A stretch of DNA of 64,000 nt from G965230065 sp965230065 (GTDB lineage: Bacteria > Bacteroidota > Bacteroidia > Cytophagales > Cyclobacteriaceae): contig OZ245942.1 in assembly GCA_965230065.1 (NCBI GenBank), positions 1,302,001 to 1,366,000 of the forward strand. The letters run 5' to 3'. Positions 34,195-42,379 of this stretch are shown in pieces. Numbering within the stretch: the first letter of the stretch is position 1; each line of letters begins with the position of its first letter. The translations under genes were made by a program, and so were the position numbers. The notes beneath the pieces are model-generated. The model was not told the DNA's origin, searched no databases, and saw only the letters and a program-made list of their open reading frames with translations.

Positions 34195-35460
34195 TCATTC
34201 ATTGGTTATTACTGTTCCCACTGATATTTTCATTGCTTTATAAGCACTATTGATCACCTGGCTTACGTGCGCAAAGTCATTTTTTTCAGCGAATCCTAAA
34301 GTCAAATGGGCCGGGCTTGCTGTCAACTGCTGCCAGTTTTCCTGGGAGGAAGGCCCCCGTCCAAACCCGAATACCGTCATACCTCCTTCCCCAAAATGCC
34401 AGAAGACATCTTCATACTCGTAATCTTCATGATGAATGTAATAAAGTACTCTTTCCAATGCCTGATCACCAAAGTACACCCATTTGGGAGAAGGCAGGTG
34501 GCCTGTCCACTGATTTTTTGACATATGGTAAGGTTCCATCACCTCCCGGGTACCGTCTGAGCGCACCCAGTAATCTTTTACATTAAATTCGCCACCCGGT
34601 GTGCCTTCGTACAAAATCCAATAAGGGGCATCCCCTTTTTCCAGCAAGGTCATGGTGGCATAATCAGGATAAATATCCCATTTTGCTTTCCATTGCCCGT
34701 CTTCCGATTCAGTGAGCAATGAGATTTTTAAAGGGCCTTCTGCGATAATTTCACTGGGTTTTTTCCCTTCGGGCCGGCCCGGGTGGTAGTTGATGGGCGC
34801 AACATTAGGAATGCCCCGGTACCTTCCTTCCTCTCCTTTTTCCGGCTCCTCGTTGGGGTGGAAAGTAATCCAGTCGTTACCGTCTTTGTCCATCAGGCTG
34901 GCAAACCCGGCACTGGTGATGTGGTAATAATACTCTGCCGTGGGCGTGCTGATTTTGTAGGTTTCTTCCCCTTCATACTCGCCTATGTTTTCAATATGCA
35001 CCTGCTTTTCAAAGACCGGGATTTCCTGGCTTTTTTCATCAAAATACAAGCGAAAGTAGCGGGTAGTCTTTGATTTTGTTTTACCTGTTAGCAAAAAAGT
35101 CAACGTACCTTCGGCTTTGTTCACAGCATTAAAATTGGCTGTCTTATCAAACTGAAAAGGAATATGCTCATTTACTATTTTTCCTTTGGCAGAAGTTTCT
35201 GCCAGCCAGAATGAAGCGGGCGAAACCTGCGCACTGATACCAGCATCTTTCAACAAGCCTGTGAGGTTAAGCGCGATATCCACGGGCTTATCAATCCGTA
35301 CATAGCCATTGGCTTCTACGGTAATTGGGATGCTGTATTTTCTGTCTTTCGGGGATTGTCCGTAGGCATGGAGTGAGTAGGCAAACAAAATATTTAACAA
35401 GCAAACCAGACAATACATGAACTGCCGAATGCCAAATTGTTTTGTAATTAAAGTCATCAT
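34195..35460 (-). CDS. Exported protein of unknown function
   Basis: The 421 residues have a signal (FMYCLVCLLNILFAYSLHAYGQ). The body is rich in aromatic residues and strands (YYYHITSAGFASLMDKDGND, FGDQALERVLYYIHHEDYEY, MTVFGFGRGPSSQENWQQLT), a composition common in carbohydrate-active enzymes or their accessory proteins. I do not recognise the family. Its position beside the FG-GAP lipoprotein and upstream of the polysaccharide locus suggests it acts on the same polymer. A lyase-like role would fill the missing step, but nothing in the sequence proves it. Confidence 0.6.
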   Translation of the reverse strand: MMTLITKQFGIRQFMYCLVCLLNILFAYSLHAYGQSPKDRKYSIPITVEANGYVRIDKPVDIALNLTGLLKDAGISAQVSPASFWLAETSAKGKIVNEHIPFQFDKTANFNAVNKAEGTLTFLLTGKTKSKTTRYFRLYFDEKSQEIPVFEKQVHIENIGEYEGEETYKISTPTAEYYYHITSAGFASLMDKDGNDWITFHPNEEPEKGEEGRYRGIPNVAPINYHPGRPEGKKPSEIIAEGPLKISLLTESEDGQWKAKWDIYPDYATMTLLEKGDAPYWILYEGTPGGEFNVKDYWVRSDGTREVMEPYHMSKNQWTGHLPSPKWVYFGDQALERVLYYIHHEDYEYEDVFWHFGEGGMTVFGFGRGPSSQENWQQLTASPAHLTLGFAEKNDFAHVSQVINSAYKAMKISVGTVITNE

Positions 35461-35613
35461 TTATTCAATATTGGTTAGAGCCGTATTAATACATCAAAGT
35501 AAATATAACCCTTTACAGAAACCTCTACCTATTTTGCAATTTTCAACACTATTTTAACAAACTGGGGATATTCCTTATTTTTTTCTGTAAAAAAAGAAAA
35601 ATATCGCCAGCAC

Positions 35614-35643
35614 TTTGACCTTATCACAATTTCTTTAGCTTTG
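35614..35643 (+). promoter_or_regulatory. Bacteroidota-type promoter of the thiamine operon
   Basis: TTTG at 35614-35617 and TAGCTTTG at 35636-35643 are separated by 18 bases, a near-perfect match to the Bacteroidota -33/-7 consensus. It would start transcription at about 35650, exactly at the left edge of the TPP riboswitch. Confidence 0.75.
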
Positions 35644-35651
35644 TAACCAAA

Positions 35652-35728
35652 GCTTTAGGGGTGTCCTGTACGGACTGAGATCATACCCTTTGAACCTGAT
35701 GCAGCTAGTACTGCCGAAGGAAAAAAGC
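35652..35728 (+). ncRNA. TPP riboswitch (THI element)
   Basis: The core has the usual order of THI-element motifs: AGGGGTG, then CTGAGA (35675-35680), CCCTTTGAACCTGAT, GCAGCTAGTACTGCCG and GAAGGAA. The closing stem is probably GCTTT (35652-35656) with AAAGC (35724-35728). The element senses thiamine pyrophosphate and lowers expression of the downstream thi genes. A further stretch CCTAAGCTT (35753-35761) can pair with AAGCTTTAGG at the 5' edge and could be part of the switching fold. No T-tract terminator is seen, so control of translation of thiS is more likely. Confidence 0.92.
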
Positions 35729-35787
35729 ATGCACCTTCCTTGTAGGCCATTCCTAAGCTTTTCTGTATATATCAAAAGAAAACGGGA

Positions 35788-35991
35788 ATGGACATCATAC
35801 TCAATAATCATCAGGAATCCGTAGCAGAAAACAGCACGCTGTACGATGTGGTGGCTGCACACCTGAAAGATAACCACAAAGGCATTGCAGTAGCCGTGAA
35901 CAACCATGTTGTAGGAAAGCAACAATGGAAAAGCACCAGCCTGCAACCAAACGACAATATTCTAATCATAAAAGCAACTCAAGGAGGGTAA
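35788..35991 (+). CDS. thiS: Sulfur carrier protein ThiS
   Basis: This 67-residue ubiquitin-fold carrier ends in the required Gly-Gly (IIKATQGG). After adenylation and thiolation of that end, it donates sulfur for the thiazole ring to ThiG. The length and the start MDIILNNHQESVAENSTLYD are typical. It is the first gene after the TPP riboswitch, 59 bases downstream of the aptamer, and only 3 bases separate its stop from thiC. The adenylating enzyme ThiF is not encoded nearby. Confidence 0.92.
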   Translation: MDIILNNHQESVAENSTLYDVVAAHLKDNHKGIAVAVNNHVVGKQQWKSTSLQPNDNILIIKATQGG

Positions 35992-35994
35992 ACC

Positions 35995-37842
35995 ATGCAA
36001 AAACAAGACAGAACACCTACGCGAAAGAGCATCACCACCGGGCCGGTAAGCGGCTCCCGGAAAGTTTATGTAAAAGGGAAGCTGCACCCCATTGAAGTGG
36101 GCATGCGCGAAATTGTACTTTCGCCCACCAAAATGGCCAATGGGCAAACCGAAAAAAACAACCCGGTTACCGTGTACGATACCAGCGGGCCCTACACCGA
36201 TGAAAACGCTACGATTGATATACGCAAAGGATTGCCCCCCATCCGCAAACAATGGATACAGGGCCGGGACGATGTGGAGCAGCTACCGGAAATTTCTTCC
36301 GCTTATGGCAAAGAACGCCTCAACGATGCTTCCCTTAACCACCTGCGGTTTGCGCATATCACCAGGCCACTAAAGGCAAAACCAGGAGCGAATGTTACCC
36401 AGCTGCATTATGCAAAAAAAGGCATTATTACCCCGGAAATGGAATACATTGCCATTCGCGAAAACCAGCGGATTGATGCATTGAAAGACCAACTGAACGA
36501 ACAATACGAAATGCTGACACAACAACACGCCGGGGAAAGTTTTGGGGCAAACACACCAAAAGGCCACATTACCCCTGAATTTGTGCTTGATGAAGTAGCA
36601 GCCGGAAGGGCCATCATTCCAAATAACATCAACCACCCCGAAAGCGAGCCGATGATTATCGGGCGTAATTTTCTGGTGAAAATCAATGCCAACATCGGTA
36701 ACTCCGCGGTTACGTCCAGCATTGAAGAGGAGGTGGAAAAAGCCGTGTGGGCCTGCCGCTGGGGTGCTGATACCATCATGGACCTTTCTACCGGAAAAAA
36801 TATACACGAAACCCGGGAGTGGATTATCCGCAATTCGCCCGTGCCCATCGGAACTGTGCCCATTTATCAGGCGCTGGAAAAAGTGAATGGCGTGGCCGAA
36901 GACCTCACCTGGGAAATTTTCAGGGATACGCTTATTGAGCAGGCTGAGCAGGGCGTTTCCTATTTCACCATACACGCGGGTGTGCTGTTGCGCTACATTC
37001 CGCTCACGGCCAAAAGGGTGACCGGCATCGTGTCGCGTGGCGGGTCTATCATGGCCAAGTGGTGCCTGGCGCATCACAAGGAAAGCTTTTTGTATACCCA
37101 TTTTGAGGAAATTTGCGAAATCATGAAAGCGTACGACGTGGCCTTTTCGCTGGGCGACGGGCTGCGCCCCGGTTCCCTTGCTGATGCCAATGACGAGGCG
37201 CAGTTCAGGGAACTGGAAACCCTGGGCGAACTCACCAAAATAGCCTGGAAACACGATGTGCAGGTGATGATAGAAGGCCCCGGCCACGTGCCCATGCACA
37301 TGATTAAGGAAAACATGGACAAGCAACTGAAAGAGTGCCACGAAGCGCCTTTCTACACTTTAGGGCCTTTAACGACAGATATTGCGCCGGGCTACGACCA
37401 CATTACTTCGGCTATTGGGGCGGCTATGATTGGGTGGTATGGCACGGCCATGCTCTGCTACGTAACGCCCAAAGAACACCTGGGCCTGCCCAATAAAGCT
37501 GACGTGAAAGAAGGCGTAATCACCTACAAACTCGCGGCCCACGCGGCCGATTTAGCCAAGGGCCACCCCGGCGCACAGTACCGCGACAACGCCCTGAGCA
37601 AAGCCCGTTTTGAGTTCCGGTGGGAAGACCAGTTTAACTTATCGCTGGACCCTGATACGGCCCGTGAATATCACGATGAAACGCTTCCGGCAGATGGTGC
37701 TAAAGTAGCCCATTTCTGTTCTATGTGCGGTCCCAAATTCTGCTCTATGAAAATTACCCAGGAAATCAGGGATTCGGCAGCACAGGGCATGTTTGAGAAA
37801 TCGAAAGAATTCAAAGAACAAGGCAGCCAAATTTATTCCTGA
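35995..37842 (+). CDS. thiC: Phosphomethylpyrimidine synthase ThiC
   Basis: The 615 residues match ThiC, the radical-SAM enzyme that rearranges aminoimidazole ribotide into hydroxymethylpyrimidine phosphate. The visible marks are DTSGPYTDENATIDIRKGL, GWYGTAMLCYVTPKEHLGLP, SLGDGLRPGSLADANDEAQF, EGPGHVPMHMI and the C-terminal 4Fe-4S motif CSMCGPKFCSMK (C-x2-C-x4-C). The length is normal for Bacteroidota ThiC with the N-terminal extension. It is the second gene of the TPP-controlled operon. Confidence 0.97.
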   Translation: MQKQDRTPTRKSITTGPVSGSRKVYVKGKLHPIEVGMREIVLSPTKMANGQTEKNNPVTVYDTSGPYTDENATIDIRKGLPPIRKQWIQGRDDVEQLPEISSAYGKERLNDASLNHLRFAHITRPLKAKPGANVTQLHYAKKGIITPEMEYIAIRENQRIDALKDQLNEQYEMLTQQHAGESFGANTPKGHITPEFVLDEVAAGRAIIPNNINHPESEPMIIGRNFLVKINANIGNSAVTSSIEEEVEKAVWACRWGADTIMDLSTGKNIHETREWIIRNSPVPIGTVPIYQALEKVNGVAEDLTWEIFRDTLIEQAEQGVSYFTIHAGVLLRYIPLTAKRVTGIVSRGGSIMAKWCLAHHKESFLYTHFEEICEIMKAYDVAFSLGDGLRPGSLADANDEAQFRELETLGELTKIAWKHDVQVMIEGPGHVPMHMIKENMDKQLKECHEAPFYTLGPLTTDIAPGYDHITSAIGAAMIGWYGTAMLCYVTPKEHLGLPNKADVKEGVITYKLAAHAADLAKGHPGAQYRDNALSKARFEFRWEDQFNLSLDPDTAREYHDETLPADGAKVAHFCSMCGPKFCSMKITQEIRDSAAQGMFEKSKEFKEQGSQIYS

Positions 37843-37933
37843 CACAATTTCAAAGTGTGAATTATGGATTAAATATGCTTTAACCAAGGTCTGTGTCGCA
37901 CAGACCTTTCAAAAAACTGTCAAATTTAACCCA

Positions 37934-38611
37934 ATGCTGATTGTCATTTCTACTCCGGAAAAACTACCCAAAGAAGCTCCCTTCATCAACCGCCTTTTTG
38001 AGGCCGGGCTTCCACTTTTTCATTTGAGAAAACCCGGGTACTCAGGAAAAGAGGTGGCATGGCTTTTAAAGGAAATTGACAGCGTCTATTATCCTAAAAT
38101 TGCCTTGCACCAGCACCACCATCTGACAGGAGAATTTGGCATAAACCGACTGCATTTTCCAGAAAAGTTGAGAAAGGAAAAAGACCGTTCATATTTTGAA
38201 AAATTGAAAAAGGCCGGAAATATTCTTTCCACATCAGTGCATTCCATTGAAGCCTGGCAACAGTTGCCGGAAGCATTTGATTATGCTTTTCTCAGTCCTG
38301 TGTTTGACAGTATCTCAAAACCGAAGTACAAAGGTAAAAATTACGCTGTCACAGCGGGGTCTCTCGCAGAGGACCCCGCGTCTGGTATTTCGGAGAACCT
38401 GGGGTCTCCTGCGGAAGACCCCACCGAGACGGAAAATGTAACATGCAAACTGATAGCCCTGGGAGGTATAAATGCCGAAAACTGCCAACAGGCTTACCAG
38501 GCTGGTTTTGAGGGGGTAGCCGTTTTGGGGGCAATATGGAAAAGCAATGACCCGGTGAAGGGGTTTATTAAACTAAAAGAAAAATGCAGTACAACCGCCC
38601 CATCGTATTGA
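37934..38611 (+). CDS. ThiE/TenI-like protein with in-frame repeat insertion
   Basis: This 225-residue TIM-barrel protein of the thiamine phosphate synthase/TenI family shows LFHLRKPGYSGKEV, ILSTSVHSIEAWQQL, YAFLSPVFDSISKPKYKG and IALGGINAENCQQAYQ. A true ThiE is encoded two genes on, so this one is more likely TenI-like (aminothiazole tautomerase) or a second ThiE. Residues about 141-163 are encoded by a palindromic DNA repeat (38354-38422) that is kept in frame. They lie in a loop between strands and are absent from family members I know. The ATG at 37934 is chosen over an upstream frame. The end overlaps thiD by 28 bases. Confidence 0.78.
   Translation: MLIVISTPEKLPKEAPFINRLFEAGLPLFHLRKPGYSGKEVAWLLKEIDSVYYPKIALHQHHHLTGEFGINRLHFPEKLRKEKDRSYFEKLKKAGNILSTSVHSIEAWQQLPEAFDYAFLSPVFDSISKPKYKGKNYAVTAGSLAEDPASGISENLGSPAEDPTETENVTCKLIALGGINAENCQQAYQAGFEGVAVLGAIWKSNDPVKGFIKLKEKCSTTAPSY
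38354..38422. repeat. Palindromic repeat inserted in frame in the thiE/tenI-like gene
   Basis: Two hairpins share the same core. GCGGGGTC (38354-38361) pairs with GACCCCGC (38372-38379), and GGGGTC (38401-38406) pairs with GACCCC (38417-38422). The 69-base unit is a multiple of three and free of stops, so the gene stays open. Confidence 0.75.
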
Positions 38612-39339
38612 GCATCGCCGGGTTTGACCCCAGCGGAGGCGCCGGTATCCTGGCCGATATCAAAACCTTTGAACTGCACCAATGCCTGGGCTTAGGCGTG
38701 CTTTCGGCCAATACGGTGCAGACAGAAAAAGAGTTTTTGAGGATAGAATGGCATTCAAGCGGGCAAATTATTGAACAACTCATACCGCTGTTGGAAATTT
38801 ATGATGTTAACTGTATAAAAATCGGGATTATTGAAAATCCGGAAGTTTTGGGCAAAGTTTGCACATTTATCCATTCAGTGAATGATAAAGTAAAAATCAT
38901 ATGGGACCCGGTGCTTTCAGCGTCCAGCGGTTTTGCCTTCATCCATTCTTTAAAAAAAGAAAGTTTGATAAAACTATTCCGCCTTCTCTATTTGATTACG
39001 CCCAATGCCCATGAGGTAAAAAAACTGGCACAAATGCCCGGCGAACAGGAAGCCGCCCATGCCATCGCTCCGTTTTGCAATGTGCTTTTAAAAGGCGGCC
39101 ACAGTAAGGAAAACGAAGGTGTAGACCTGCTTTTTCATGACAACAAAACGACAGCAATCGGACAAAAAGCAGAAAACTATTTTGATAAACACGGCACGGG
39201 CTGCATTCTTTCATCTGCCATTGCCGCCAGCATTACCAAAGGTAATGAATTATCGAAGGCTTGCGCCCTGGCCAAAAAGTATGTAGAAACCGCCGCCCAA
39301 TCAAACCAAAATAGATTAGCATATCATTATGTTTACTAA
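38584..39339 (+). CDS. thiD: Hydroxymethylpyrimidine (phosphate) kinase ThiD
   Basis: This 251-residue ribokinase-fold enzyme phosphorylates HMP and HMP-phosphate to HMP-diphosphate. The motifs are SIAGFDPSGGAGILADIKTF at the start, a middle segment IIWDPVLSASSGFAF, LITPNAHEVKKLA, and the anion-hole/catalytic stretch DKHGTGCILSSAIAA near the end. It overlaps the preceding gene by 28 bases and thiE by 11 bases, so translation is probably coupled through the operon. Confidence 0.92.
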   Translation: MQYNRPIVLSIAGFDPSGGAGILADIKTFELHQCLGLGVLSANTVQTEKEFLRIEWHSSGQIIEQLIPLLEIYDVNCIKIGIIENPEVLGKVCTFIHSVNDKVKIIWDPVLSASSGFAFIHSLKKESLIKLFRLLYLITPNAHEVKKLAQMPGEQEAAHAIAPFCNVLLKGGHSKENEGVDLLFHDNKTTAIGQKAENYFDKHGTGCILSSAIAASITKGNELSKACALAKKYVETAAQSNQNRLAYHYVY

Positions 39340-39982
39340 GTTACAATACATATCCCAGGGAAACACCCCAGACGCACAACTCAACAACATCCACAAAGCC
39401 CTGGACGCCGGATGTGATTGGATACAGCTGCGCTTTAAAACTCAACCTGAAAAAACAGTAAACACTTTGGCCCATCAAATAAAACCTTTGTGCGAAGAGT
39501 ACAAAGCTACGCTCATCATCAACGATTTTCCGGAAATTTCCCGGGAAGTAGAGGCAGACGGCATACACCTTGGATTAACAGACAGCCCCATTGCTGATGC
39601 CCGCAAAATAGTGGGGCAGCAAAAAATTGTAGGTGGCACGGCCAATACCCTGGACGATGTATTGCAACGCATCCGGGAAAACTGTGATTATGTAGGGCTG
39701 GGGCCTTTCCGGTATACTTCCACAAAACAAAAGCTAAGTCCCATACTGGGCATTGAGGGCTACCAAAAAATTATGGAGGCCCTGAAACAAAGAAATTTGT
39801 CCATTCCGGTGTATGCCATTGGCGGTATTTTGCCCGAAGATATGAAAGCCCTGATGAATGCAAATGTATACGGTGTGGCCGTGTCGGGCATGATTACGCA
39901 GGCTACGCACAAAAAAGAAGTTGTAACACAAATAAAAAACATTTTATATGGCACTTTTAAAAATAGCAGACAAATCGTTTAA
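39329..39982 (+). CDS. thiE: Thiamine phosphate synthase ThiE
   Basis: This 217-residue TIM-barrel enzyme joins the thiazole phosphate with HMP-diphosphate to make thiamine phosphate. Typical segments are GCDWIQLRFK, LIINDFPEISREVEADGIHL, GLTDSPIADARKIV, DYVGLGPFRYTSTKQ and VYAIGGILPEDM. It overlaps thiD by 11 bases and thiG by 35 bases. It keeps the phosphate-binding and pyrimidine-site segments better than the tenI-like gene upstream, which is why I give the name to this copy. Confidence 0.9.
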   Translation: MFTKLQYISQGNTPDAQLNNIHKALDAGCDWIQLRFKTQPEKTVNTLAHQIKPLCEEYKATLIINDFPEISREVEADGIHLGLTDSPIADARKIVGQQKIVGGTANTLDDVLQRIRENCDYVGLGPFRYTSTKQKLSPILGIEGYQKIMEALKQRNLSIPVYAIGGILPEDMKALMNANVYGVAVSGMITQATHKKEVVTQIKNILYGTFKNSRQIV

Positions 39983-40721
39983 TTCCCGCCTGTTGCTGGG
40001 AACGGGCAAGTTTGGCTCGCCCCAACAAATGGAAGAAGCCGTTTTGCAATCAGGCACGGAGCTGGTAACAGTAGCCCTGAAACGCATTGACCTGGAAACG
40101 GATACTGATGCCATTTTATCACATCTGGAGCACCCGGGTATTCATTTACTGCCCAATACTTCAGGGGCAAGAAATGCCAAAGAAGCAGTGTTCGCTGCCC
40201 AACTGGCCCGGGAAGCATTGGAAACCAACTGGCTGAAACTGGAAATCCACCCCGACCCAAAATATTTACTGCCCGATGCCGTGGAAACCCTGAAAGCTAC
40301 CGAAGAACTGGCAAAACTGGGCTTTGTGGTATTGCCCTACATCCATGCCGACCCGGTGCTTTGCAAACAACTGGAAAACGCTGGAACGGCTGCCGTCATG
40401 CCCCTGGGCGCGCCCATCGGTACCAACAAAGGCCTGAAAACCATAGATTTTATTGAAATCATCATTGAACAAAGCAACGTCCCCGTGATTGTGGATGCAG
40501 GCATTGGCGCTCCTTCCGATGCGGCAAAAGCCATGGAAATAGGAACCGATGCCGTGCTGGTAAACACCGCCATTGCCGTAGCCGGAAACCCGGGAAACAT
40601 GGCCCAGGCCTTCAAACAGGCCGTAGAAGCCGGCCGCCTGGCATACGAAGCCAAACTGGGCAGTGTTCAAAGCCATGCTCAGGCCAGCAGTCCTTTGACT
40701 TCTTTTCTTTATCAGGATTGA
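39948..40721 (+). CDS. thiG: Thiazole synthase ThiG
   Basis: This 257-residue TIM-barrel enzyme makes the thiazole ring from deoxyxylulose phosphate, dehydroglycine and the ThiS thiocarboxylate. The motifs are FNSRLLLGTGKFGSPQQMEE, LLPNTSGARNAKEAV, WLKLEIHPDPKYLLPD, AVMPLGAPIGTNKGL and DAGIGAPSDAAKAMEIGTDA. Dehydroglycine is supplied by ThiH downstream, the anaerobic-type route. The start overlaps thiE. A palindromic repeat separates it from thiH. Confidence 0.95.
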   Translation: MALLKIADKSFNSRLLLGTGKFGSPQQMEEAVLQSGTELVTVALKRIDLETDTDAILSHLEHPGIHLLPNTSGARNAKEAVFAAQLAREALETNWLKLEIHPDPKYLLPDAVETLKATEELAKLGFVVLPYIHADPVLCKQLENAGTAAVMPLGAPIGTNKGLKTIDFIEIIIEQSNVPVIVDAGIGAPSDAAKAMEIGTDAVLVNTAIAVAGNPGNMAQAFKQAVEAGRLAYEAKLGSVQSHAQASSPLTSFLYQD

Positions 40722-40815
40722 TTAGCTGGAGAAAGATAGCCAGTGATTGTACGTCTTGCCGGATGAGGCTTAGCCGAATTCCGGCACCTCCTGCTTAAGA
40801 GGGAAGCATATTTTT

Positions 40816-40878
40816 CCCCCTCCAACCTCCCCCAAGGGAGGACACTACCCTTTCCTCCCCTGGGGGAGGTTAGGGGGG
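40816..40878. repeat. C/G-rich palindromic repeat in the thiG-thiH gap
   Basis: CCCCCTCCAACCTCCCCCAA (40816-40835) and TGGGGGAGGTTAGGGGGG (40861-40878) are imperfect complements, with an inner pair AGGGAGGA/TCCTCCC. The 191-base gap also holds GCCGGA (40779-40784) / TCCGGC (40801 side) type words. The element looks like the CCTCCCC-type REP often seen between genes of Bacteroidota. It would form a very stable RNA hairpin inside the operon transcript. Confidence 0.75.
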
Positions 40879-40912
40879 AGAGATACCAGTAATATAAAAT
40901 GAAATAATTTTT

Positions 40913-42055
40913 ATGAATACAATAAGTAAAATGTCCGATTTCACACATATTTTCAACCACCACAAGTGGGAGGAGGTTAAAACATCCATTTATGCCAAAA
41001 CCTGGCAGGATGTGCAAAATGCACTGCAAGCCCCACGACCTACCCTGGAAGATATGAAGGCTTTGCTTTCGCCCGCGGCTGAAAAATATCTGGAGCAAAT
41101 GGCAAATAAATCCCACGACCTTACCCAAAAACGGTTTGGGAAAACCATCCAGCTTTTTGCCCCCATGTACCTGAGCAACGAGTGCCAGAATATCTGTACC
41201 TATTGCGGGTTCAGCCTCAATAACAAAATCAGGCGAAAAACGCTGACTGAGAAAGAAATTATTGATGAGGTAAAAGCCATCAAGGCCCAGGGCTTTAACC
41301 ATATTTTGCTTGTAACCGGGGAGGCCAACCATACGGTGCATATCGATTATTTTTTGAAAGCGGTGCAACTCATCAAGCCGTATTTCGCCAATATTTCCAT
41401 TGAATTTCAGCCACTGGAAACCGAGGAATACCAGCGGCTGCATGAGGCAGGGGTGTATTCGGTGCTGGTATACCAGGAAACCTATCACCGGGAAGTGTAC
41501 AAAACCTATCACCCCAAAGGCAAAAAATCCAATTTTGATTACCGCCTCGATACGCCGGACAGAATTGGTAAAGCCAACATTCATAAAATAGGGCTGGGCG
41601 TTTTGCTGGGGCTGGAAGACTGGCGGGTTGATTCTTTCTTTTGTGCCCTGCACCTGGATTATTTGCAGAAAAAATACTGGCAAACCAAATTTTCCATTTC
41701 CTTCCCCCGCATGCGGCCTGCCGAGGGCATTATTGAACCCAATGTGATTGTATCTGACAAAAACCTGACGCAATTGCTCACCACCTACCGGATTTTTAAT
41801 GAGGATGTGGAACTCACCGTGTCTACCCGGGAATCACAGCATTTCAGAAATAACGTGATTCCGCTGGGGGTTACGGCCATGAGCGCCGGGTCCAAAACCA
41901 ATCCGGGCGGGTATAGTGTGGATTCCAGTTCGCTGGAACAGTTTGAAATCAGTGACGAGCGCAGTGTACAGGAAATCTCAACCCTCATTGCCCAAGCTGG
42001 GTACGATCCAGTGTATAAAGACTGGGACCAGCAGTTTAGTTTGGAAAGGGGGTGA
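40913..42055 (+). CDS. thiH: 2-iminoacetate synthase ThiH
   Basis: This 380-residue radical-SAM tyrosine lyase makes dehydroglycine for ThiG. The cluster-binding motif is NECQNICTYCGFS (C-x3-C-x2-C). LVTGEANHTVHIDYF, EFQPLETEEYQRLHEAG, VYQETYHREVYKTYHPKG and ISFPRMRP follow in normal order. Length is as expected. ATG codons at 40913 and 40931 are both possible starts. It is the last gene of the thiamine operon. The 310-base structured element begins 6 bases after its stop codon. Confidence 0.95.
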   Translation: MNTISKMSDFTHIFNHHKWEEVKTSIYAKTWQDVQNALQAPRPTLEDMKALLSPAAEKYLEQMANKSHDLTQKRFGKTIQLFAPMYLSNECQNICTYCGFSLNNKIRRKTLTEKEIIDEVKAIKAQGFNHILLVTGEANHTVHIDYFLKAVQLIKPYFANISIEFQPLETEEYQRLHEAGVYSVLVYQETYHREVYKTYHPKGKKSNFDYRLDTPDRIGKANIHKIGLGVLLGLEDWRVDSFFCALHLDYLQKKYWQTKFSISFPRMRPAEGIIEPNVIVSDKNLTQLLTTYRIFNEDVELTVSTRESQHFRNNVIPLGVTAMSAGSKTNPGGYSVDSSSLEQFEISDERSVQEISTLIAQAGYDPVYKDWDQQFSLERG

Positions 42056-42060
42056 GGGAA

Positions 42061-42372
42061 GGTTGGAATAGTGAAATGATGGAATACTGTTTAGCATGTT
42101 TAATAATTTTATTTGCTTTACTACTTCAAATATGAATATTATTTCACGCTGTCAGCTTTGCTGCTCTGTCCTTTTTGGCATGGGATGCCCCGCATTGCCC
42201 CAAAAAGGACGGCAGCGGCCGACCGTCAAAAAACTCTAGGATATTCAATGCTTCTCCGCACAAAGCCAGCGCACGCCCGCTGAATATCCAGGCCAACGCA
42301 CTGAAAATAAGCTGTTAAAAGTTTAAACAAGCTCTTATATTTCCATCATTCCATTACTCCAACATTCCAACC
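42061..42372. other. About 310-bp non-coding element with terminal inverted repeats and two internal stem-loops
   Basis: The edges are inverted: GGTTGGAAT (42061-42069) with ATTCCAACC (42364-42372), and AATGATGGAA (42075-42084) with TTCCATCATT (42341-42350). Inside, GTCCTTTTTGG (42168-42178) pairs with CCAAAAAGGAC (42200-42210), and the stem is extended by GCTGC (42160-42164)/GCAGC (42212-42216) and capped by GGCAT/ATGCC. A second stem is GGATATTCA (42239-42247)/TGAATATCC (42281-42289). There is no reading frame of note. The centre is G/C-rich and the flanks A/T-rich. It fills almost the whole gap between thiH and the next gene. It could be a MITE-like element or a structured RNA. Confidence 0.6.
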
Positions 42373-42379
42373 AGTCGGA

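Noticed and set aside
36370..37341. Minus-strand open frame of 323 codons
   Set aside because: It is antisense to thiC; its His/Phe-rich composition is typical of a shadow frame.
40816..40878. CRISPR-like repeat
   Set aside because: It is a single palindrome with no spaced repeats and no cas genes nearby.
40712..41773. Minus-strand open frame of 353 codons
   Set aside because: It is antisense to thiH and runs through the palindromic repeat; there is no protein-like pattern.
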